64,000 nt of DNA, from NCBI GenBank assembly GCA_037043455.1, contig JAWPHD010002623.1, forward strand, positions 62,001 through 126,000, in the 5' to 3' direction. The number at the start of each line of letters is the position of its first letter. Position 1 is the stretch's first letter. Position numbers and translations under genes: made by a program. Shown here piece after piece: positions 57,031 through 64,000 of this stretch. A model generated the notes under the pieces. The model worked only from the letters and a program-made list of their open reading frames with translations. It made no database searches and was not told where the DNA came from. Origin of the DNA: Cyrtodaria siliqua (taxonomy: Eukaryota; Mollusca; Bivalvia; Adapedonta; Hiatellidae).

Positions 57031-57502
57031 TGCAGTCTGAATTTGTTTGCCCAAATCTATTCAATATAAGATAGCATGATTAGCAATTTTAGTAAACTTA
57101 GTTTGTTTCTTGATTCTTATTTCGAATAAAAACTGTTCATTCAGTTAAAAGAAGAAATATTAATAATTTTAATTTGGAAACCTCAATTCAAATCTTCATT
57201 TTTTAAATATATTTTTTCTTAACATAAGTGCAATAATTTTTTATATATTCTTTTAAAACTGAGTTGAGCAGATATGAAGACACATAATTACGCGCATCTC
57301 TTCGTGCAAGTCATTTTAGTGTTGATAAGAATTACTAATAGTATTTCTGCATCTGAAGACGAGCCTTATTAATTTGATATTGATTAATCGTATTTGTCAA
57401 ATCATAGTTAAAAGTATATTATTAAAAAGACATTTTTTAAAAATATTTTCACCAGCAAACAAATTGCAGACATACTAATAAAACAGACAGTTAACATTTT
57501 AC

Positions 57503-57664
57503 CATCAATACCAGCTCCTTCGGAAAAACCCTTTCGTGAATCGTGACCACTTTTTGAGCATTCCGAATCAGCACTAGTATTTGAATATTCCAAATCTGTA
57601 CTATTCTTTGAATATTGTTCCTGTTTGTTTATGTCAAAGTTTGGTAACTGATCACATATAACTC
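57503..57664 (-). CDS. Exon of the giant-exon gene, or alternative first exon
   Basis: The donor is TGATG/GTAAAATG (GT opposite 57501-57502). Entered in phase 1 after GGACAAG, it codes 54 residues (GVICDQLPNFDINKQEQY, then TDLEYSNTSADSECSKSG and SEGAGID): acidic and Ser-rich like the giant exon. The acceptor has a poor pyrimidine tract. The same frame opens with its own ATG at 57677 (MDGQG). The piece can therefore be read as an internal exon or as the first coding exon of a shorter isoform with its own promoter. Phase fits both neighbours. Confidence 0.6.
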
Positions 57665-58299
57665 CTTGTCCATCCATGTTTATATGAGGTTTTTAAATTA
57701 AAAAAAAAAAGAAACGAAATAAAGAAATAAAAACTTAGTCCTCAGTCTCTTCAACACCTTATAAATCACACAGGTTACCAACCCTGAAAACTCATTGCAC
57801 AATTACTTTGTAACCATCCATATTCAGCTCTTTCTTACGATTCAAATGTTTAGAATATTCCAATTAACTGTATTTATATTGTTCCAATTTAATTGGCAAA
57901 GAAATAAAGTCACAAAATCACAAAACACTAAAACTGAAATTTTCTGCCCACAAAAACAGACACAATTTGATTAGAACTCTCTTCCTGGTCACAGATACGA
58001 AATAATGAAGCCTATCGATGAAATTGCTTCTCTAATACAATACAGACAGATCCAGTAAAGCTCAGATCAATAGCGTATGACAACAAGAAATAACACCACT
58101 GAAATAACAAAATTATAAAGGAATCACATTTATTAAGACAGCATGAAACTGGAAATTGTTAAAAATGTGGAAATTGTTAAAAATCAGTGTCATTTGTGCA
58201 GTTGGAATGAAAGAAAAACACCATTAAGACATGCAAACTAGTCATGTTCAGGAAAAAATAAGAAAAGTTTGCATCTGTCATACCGGTAATTGCGGCATT

Positions 58300-59490
58300 T
58301 CTAGTTTAGAAATGCTGTACGTTGTCAGCAATTACTGTTTTCCAAGTTTAGAAAGGATATACATGTACATGGTCAGCAATTACTGTTTCTAATTTTAGAA
58401 AGGATATATATACATGGTCAGCAATTACTGTTTCTAAGTTTAGAAAGGATATATATACATGGTCAGCAATTACTGTTTCTAAGTTTAGAAAGGATATACA
58501 TGTACATGGTCAGCAATTACTGTTTCCAAGTTTAGAAAGGATATACATGGTCAGCAATTACTGTTTTCAAGTTTAGAAAGAATGTACATGGTCAGCAATT
58601 ACTGTTTTCAAGTAAAAAAAGCGGTACATGATCAGCAATTACTGTTTTAAAGTACATGTTCAGCAATTACTGTTTTCAAGTTTAGAAAGAATGTACATGG
58701 TCAACAATTACTGTTTTCAAGTTTAGAAAGAATATACATGGTCAGCAATTACTGTTTTCAAGTTTAGAAAGGATATACATGGTCAGCAATTACTGTTTTC
58801 AAGTTTAGAAAGAATATACATGGTCAGCAATTACTGTTTCCAAGTTTAGAAAGAATATACATGGTCAGCAATTACTGTTTCCAAGTTTAGAAAGGATATA
58901 CATGGTCAGCAATTACTGTTTTCAAGTTTAGAAAGAATATACATGGTCAGCAAGTACCGTTTTAAAGTTTTGAAACAATGTACATGGTTGTCAGCAATTA
59001 CTGTTTTCAAATTAAGAAAGGCGGTACATGGTCAGCAATTACTGTTTCCAAATTTAGAAGGGCTGTACATGGTCGTCAGCAATTATTATTACCTAACTTT
59101 TTATATAAATGATTATTAGTAATTTGTGACTGTTTCTTGCTGCACATGTCGGCAATTATAGTTTCCAAGTTTAGAAGGGCTGTACATGGTCGTCAGCAAT
59201 TATTATTAGCTAACCCTCTATATAAATGATTATTAGTCATTTCTGACTGTTTCTCGCTGTTCATGGTCAGCAATTACTGCTTCCAAGTTTAGAAAGGCTG
59301 TGCATGGTCAGCAATTACTGCTTCCAAGTTTAGAAAGGCTGTGCATGGTCAGCAATTACTGCTTCCAAGTTTAGAAAGGCTGTGCATGGTCAGCAATTAC
59401 TGCTTCCAAGTTTAGAAAGGCTGTGCATGGTCAGCAATTACTGCTTCCAAGTTTAGAAAGGCTGTGCATGGTCAACAATTACTGACTCCT
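58300..59490. repeat. About 41-bp minisatellite, about 27 copies
   Basis: Unit ACATGGTCAGCAATTACTGT plus TTTCAAGTTTAGAAAGGATAT (split here for length). Variants give sub-blocks, such as the last five near-identical GGCTGTGCATGGTCAGCAAT units at 59287-59470. Each unit carries GTCAGCAATTA. Confidence 0.95.
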
Positions 59491-59630
59491 GGTTTAAAAA
59501 GGCTGTACTTAGTCAATAAAGATTCTTCCCAAATTAAGAAAGCTTGAATGTGGTCAGCAATTATTCAGAACCTCTACCTGAATGCAACTGCAATTAAGTC
59601 TGGAAAGGCAACCTAAACCATGGTAACAAC

Positions 59631-60158
59631 CTTTTAAAGGGACACTGTCCGTAAGTAAGCAGACATTGAGCATAACCAAATAACTGGCTGACTTTTATTC
59701 AGTGAAATGTATACATGAAAACATGAGGATAGACCCTAAGAAGTATGTAGGAATACATTCGTGAGTTTGAAAAAAAAGAAGAGTTTTAATTATTGTATGT
59801 AAATAAAGTGTGACCCACAATATTTACCTTTCCTGCGATCACGTGACTTCCATTAGCGCATTAGGTTTTCACCATAGTATGTATTGCGAAATATGTATAG
59901 CCCGCTTAGCTCAGACGGGAGCGTTGTCGACCACTTTACGCTCACACACACTATTGTTACGGCGAGTGTAATTTTAGGTTGGGCTGCGAGTTCAAACGCA
60001 CAAAGCGGATTTACTTTTTTTTGTTCCGCGATTGAATTCCGTTAAACAATCTTGCTTTTAATTAGTAAATATTCAATAATGTTTAGTGTGTAATGTTTGC
60101 GAACATAATTATTGTGTGTTTTATAAGCTAAAAGTTACGGACAGTGTCCCTTTAAAAG
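59631..60158. mobile_element. TIR element with TTAA borders and a tRNA-like centre
   Basis: CTTTTAAAGGGACACTGTCC plus GTAA at 59631-59654 is matched exactly, inverted, at 60135-60158 (24 of 24). TTAA occurs at 59634-59637 and 60152-60155, so a TTAA target duplication with ends AGGGACACTGTCC is the simplest reading, as for piggyBac-type elements. There is no coding capacity. The interior contains a tRNA-like segment at about 59899-60010. Confidence 0.85.
59899..60010 (+). other. tRNA-like segment inside the TIR element
   Basis: AGCCCGCTTAGCTCAGACGG resembles the 5' half of a tRNA (A box TAGCTCAGACGGG). GCGAGTTCAAACGCA resembles the T arm. CCGCTT near the start can pair with AAGCGG at the end. 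The middle is about 30 bases too long and no anticodon arm is clear, so it is not a functional tRNA gene but a tRNA-derived promoter or relic. Confidence 0.5.
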
Positions 60159-60762
60159 AAACATAAGTGTTCAGTGTTGTCTATATTTAGAGAAGTCCAT
60201 GGTCAATGGCTGTAATATTACGGCTATAACAACAGAAATGACACGGAATAGTTCTCGTCAATTTCAAGTCTCAAGCAAACATAAAAGCTGTGAGAAAGTG
60301 GGAAAAAAATAAAATTGCTAAAATGATCTTGTAACAAAAAAAACATAGTCATATATAAAAACAACAAAATAATGTGTACATCAAAATGACAATAGTTACA
60401 CAAAACAATAGATGTATATGTGCCTGAACATCATTAATAGAATAGAATAATCGGATATAGTATTAAACTTTTGTTTTTTCCATATAGATCAAGCAGAAAA
60501 CCACTTATATGATATTAAATAAAAACTGTTATTTAGCCATTTACTTGTTAAAACAGAATTTAGGGAAGTAAAGAAACCATCAAACTTTTTAGTGTTTTAG
60601 TGACAGTAAAGTCAAAAGTATGTATCGAAGGACATAGCAATGACTTAGCATGAACAAAATGGACAAGATGAGCCCAAAAAGTTCAAATGGATTTAACGGT
60701 ACTATTAGATAAGAACATTCTAAGACATATTTTTCATTGAGAGTTTTGTTTTTATTTGAAGA

Positions 60763-61297
60763 GGTTGATGCACTATTTTTAATGAATGTTTATTTTAAAG
60801 GGCTCTGAAAAATTTGAGAAAAGCTGAAAGAATATCAAAATGCCATGATAAAATAAAAGAGATATGACCTATTGAAAATTTGCAAAGAAACGTAAATAGA
60901 GGTGGCCATCTTGGAATGATGACATCAACGTGCCTTTTTACCATATATGTATATTGACAAAATGTCTTTTACAGCAAAGAAAATGAAAAATAAGCATACA
61001 ATTTATACATCTTACATCTGTATATTTATTTTTAATCAATTTACAGTGATTTTCTTTGCTTTAAAATGTATTTTGTCAATATGACACATATGGTAAAAAG
61101 GCGCGATGATGTCATCGTTCCAAGATGGCCGCCTCAATTTCTGTTCTTGGCAAATTTTCAAAGGTCATTCTCCTTTATTTTTTGATTTTTCATTCTTTCA
61201 GACTTTTTTCAAGTTTTTCAGAGCCCTTTTAAATAAATTGTGTTTCAAAATTCAAAGCCCTTTTAAATAAATTGTGTTTGAATATAGTGCATCAACC
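60763..61297. mobile_element. Foldback element with about 240-bp diverged arms
   Basis: GGTTGATGCACTAT (60763-60776) and ATAGTGCATCAACC (61284-61297) are exact inverse ends. Inside, AAAGGGCTCTGAAAAA, GGCCATCTTGGAA.GATGAC and CCTTTTTACCATAT recur inverted. The right arm has an extra 30-bp duplication (AAAGCCCTTTTAAATAAATT). Older than the foldback at 42263. It ends about 125 bp from the giant exon's donor site. Confidence 0.85.
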
Positions 61298-61422
61298 CCT
61301 TTAAAGCATTAACTGCGAGATTCATCCAAATACCAAGTACATAATTGTGCAAACCAATAACATGCAAGCTACGCAAACATACCAAAACATATACTAAAAC
61401 ATCATTTTTCATACGTATATAC

Positions 61423-64000
61423 CTTTTAATGTCAGACTGGTTGGGGGTTCCTTAGAGGCAGATTCTAACTTTACAGTCTCCGTGAAATGCACAGTCTGGC
61501 TACTGAAGATACGGCTTTTCTCTATTTCAGATTTTGAGATTTTTGTTGTCTTTGTAACTGAACCTGAATCTGTCTCACTTTCTAAAGTACAAGTTAAGGT
61601 TTTCTCCATTTCAACATTTTTCTCAGGAATACTTTCTGTGCTTTCTTCCATTTTTTCACCTTTCACAGTTTTTGTTTCCTGTTTACCTTCTTCAGCTTTT
61701 TGTTTTTGAGCTTGCTCCTTTTGTAATGCTTCCATTTTTTTAGTCTGTTTCATTGCTTCCCATTCTGTCATAGTGTATATTTTCTTCTTTTCTTCATACG
61801 GCTGTTTTGCAAGATACAAGGTATTACTTTTTGATTCAACATTCTGAAAATTTTCATTCCATCCGGTACCTTGCATCATGAACTGGTAGTTATCAGCAGG
61901 AACATTGCCTTCAAAATCCAGGTATGGATGTGTATAACCCGTTTTCTCTGTTTTAGTAGATATACTGGACTTTGCAGCTTCCATGCTAGACTGGTATTTA
62001 GATATAATATAGAAATTATCTGTTTCTTCTTCATCCGCTTCATATTCATCCCAAGATTCCATAGATTCTTCCATGACGTCCCGAGACTGGCCTGAATCAC
62101 TGTGATCCTCGTGGTCTGCCGACCTCATTGTGTCAACAGAAGATCTTGAAAACATGGAACTGGCAGAACTCCATCCTGTACCAACTGAATCCATTGAAAC
62201 TTCCATTACATTGTGTTTTGGTTCAATTTGATATGACTCCAGGGAGTCAACTGATGTCTGCATGGCATCTTCTTGTTCATGGAGTGAATCAGTTTCAAAC
62301 TTTTCTGGTGATGTCGAAATAATCTCTTGATTGAGTTCAAGCGAGTCAGCAGATTTATCCATGTTATCTTCCTCTTGCTCATGCAGAGAATCAGTATCAA
62401 ACTTGTCCTTTTCAGGTTTAGAAACTCCCATTTTTTCTCCAAGAGAGTCAGAAGAGATTTTCATAGCACCATCACTGCTATGAGTGCTATCATGGAGAGA
62501 GTCGACATCAAAGTCTGTACCAATTCTGGTTGCAGATTCTGATTTAAGTATGGCTGAGGTTATGGAAGTTGTCATATCTGACTGGTCACCATCTAGTGAA
62601 TCAGTATCATCAGGCACATCTCCACGAGCTTTCTTTTTATTGTCACTCAGACTGTCTTCTTCAATTTCATCTCTTCCATCAATTGAATCTTTGTCTATAT
62701 CCTCCTCCTTGGAACCCTTCTTCATAAATATTTCTCTAGTTGTAGCAAGAGATTCTGAATATGAAAGTTCAGGCTCACTATAGTATTGGTTTGGAAGCAG
62801 ACAGCCAGATTCTAAGATTAACACAATCTTTTGTGCCTCCAGTTCAAGCTGTTCAGCTATCACTAAATCTTGTTCGATCCGTTCGAACTCATTCAGTGAA
62901 GCTTGTGATGATGTAATTGAAGTTATTCGACTAAAACTTTCCATAGAGCTTCTTCTAGTTTCATCAGTGCAATCTCGCTCTAACTTCTCAAACTCTGAAA
63001 GTGAGGTAACAGAACCAGACACACTACTCTTACTACTACTACTACTTTTACCTATTTCTGGAGGTGATATCACAGCTGGTGAAAGAATTTTCTCTATGGA
63101 ACTATTAGAACTGCCTTGATTCAGTTCACGTTCAAGTCGTTCAAAATCTGCTAGAGATGATGATATGGAGACGTCATCCTTTTCTGAACTTTTACCTAGA
63201 AATTTCGATTCGTCAAGAGAACTACCAAGACTATCTTTTCCTGCATTTTCTAAGGATCCTGATGATCTTGATTGATTTATTTCATATTCAAGGTTTTCAA
63301 ACTCCAACAGGGATGATGATACAGATATGTCATCCTTTTCTCCACTCTTACTGAAAAACTTAAGGTTACTCATAGGACTTGGAGGGGGAATGTCTGGAGA
63401 ACTATAGTGCCTTGAATCAGAACCTGTACCAGTGCTCCCACTTTCAAGATCTTCCTTGTCTATAATTTCAAACCTATCTTCTTCAGAGAGCTCTGTTATT
63501 ACACTAAGGGCTTGTCTATCTATATATTCATATTTATCACTCCCACCTAAACTTTCACTATCTTCTTCCTGATCTTTCATCCATGGGAATGGTAGAATCC
63601 CCTTAACTTCATCTGTTTTCTCATAACCTTCTTGTTTATTCCAAGGATACATAGAAGTCGATTTTTCATCTTCAGATTCCAACTCCTCCTCTTCAACTTC
63701 TTTGCTTTGAAAAGTTTCTTTTGTTTTCTTTTCCTGAGCCCATGCCATCAACTCCTGCAGTGGATCTCTTGTTTCTTCTTTTTCATCTTCCTCCTCTGTA
63801 TGCGCACCACCCTGAATGTCAGAGTGAATTGATGATGTTAAAGAAGCAAAGTCAGCCAATCTATCTTCACCTTCTTCTTCTTCATCATCAGCTGCCACTA
63901 CTGTTGTAAAACTGTCTAAACTTGAAGAATCTCCTGCATCATCAAATTCTGAGCTTTTGGCATCAATGGCATTAGCTTGACTTGACTCATTGCTTTCCAT
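61423..64000 (-). CDS. Giant exon of an ankyrin-like (or MAP1/futsch-like) cytoskeletal protein, 5' end outside window
   Basis: The frame is open from the window edge to the donor TTAAAAG/GTATAT (GT opposite 61421-61422), about 859 codons, leaving phase 1. The protein is acidic and Ser-rich, with no membrane segment or catalytic motif. Four S-S-L-x-E-F-E-x-L-E-type repeats (EFENLEYEI, DFERLEREL, EFEKLERDC, EFERIEQDL) lie at about residues 230-380 of the visible part. DSLHEQE-type repeats follow. The end is basic/acidic with a likely coiled coil (TMTEWEAMKQTKKMEALQKE). A Met at the very edge may not be the start. Invertebrate ankyrins have such giant exons after the death domain, and the final exon at 22.1 kb looks ankyrin-like. 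No ankyrin repeat, ZU5 or death domain is in the window, so the family is a guess. Confidence 0.85.

Noticed and set aside
61482..63909. Several plus-strand frames of 62-99 codons
   Set aside because: They are antisense shadows of the giant exon, rich in Ser/Phe/Leu as expected from reversing acidic and Ser codons.

Overview
The window looks like nuclear DNA of an invertebrate animal, most likely a bivalve mollusc. It is A/T-rich and made mainly of minisatellites, short non-autonomous transposons, tRNA-derived SINEs and 5'-truncated LINEs. Genes are split by long introns with GT/AG borders. The bivalve call rests on the look of the repeats and on resemblance of the gene products, not on any search.

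Genes. (1) Bases 1-700 hold what may be the last exon or exons of a plus-strand gene lying to the left, with a poly(A) signal at 662-667. (2) A minus-strand gene fills about 22.08-64.0 kb. Its first visible piece is a giant exon (61423-64000, open at the window edge) coding an acidic, Ser-rich protein with a repeated E-F-E-x-L-E motif. I could join it to six small downstream exons (57.5, 54.9, 34.1, 29.1, 24.0 and 22.1 kb), all consistent in splice phase and ending at a stop at 22084. The protein most resembles the giant tail of an invertebrate ankyrin (ank2/unc-44 type); a MAP1/futsch-like protein is the alternative. (3) Nested in the 34.2-54.9 kb intron, on the opposite strand, is a plus-strand gene (5' exons from about 45.4 kb, CDS 46753-51465). 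Its about 1481-residue protein carries two N-terminal C2HC zinc-finger modules, a long conserved-looking centre, a PIN/FEN-like nuclease domain and a C-terminal tesmin/TSO1-like CXC cysteine cluster. It looks like a transposon-related or domesticated gene and is the best candidate here for an undescribed system. Two old direct repeats (44.9-45.2 and 52.46-52.95 kb) flank it.

Repeats by region. 0.8-2.0 kb: 30-bp minisatellite. 5.35-5.79 kb: MITE. 7.2-9.4 kb: TACAGTATACATTGAC minisatellite interrupted by a SINE with a perfect 11-bp target duplication. 9.6-9.9 kb: 44-bp array. 10.9-17.5 kb: about 170-bp tandem units ('gttatggcccttgattta' family) with a very recent 732-bp duplication and an embedded LINE RNase H fragment. 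18.8-20.7 kb: small arrays and a TIR element. 23.5-30.1 kb: five large minisatellites packed around small exons of gene 2. 31.2-32.7 kb: SINE and a LINE 3' end with a 12-bp target duplication. 35.4-36.4 kb: a MITE carrying a nested tandem element. 37.6-45.2 kb: MITEs, LINE tails and a young foldback element. 52.5-57.0 kb: SINEs, a MITE and an array of TGACCTTGA motifs. 58.3-61.3 kb: 41-bp array, a TTAA-flanked TIR element with a tRNA-like core, and a foldback element.

Most long open frames outside genes 2 and 3 are repeat artefacts. No CRISPR array, rRNA gene or convincing functional tRNA gene was seen.
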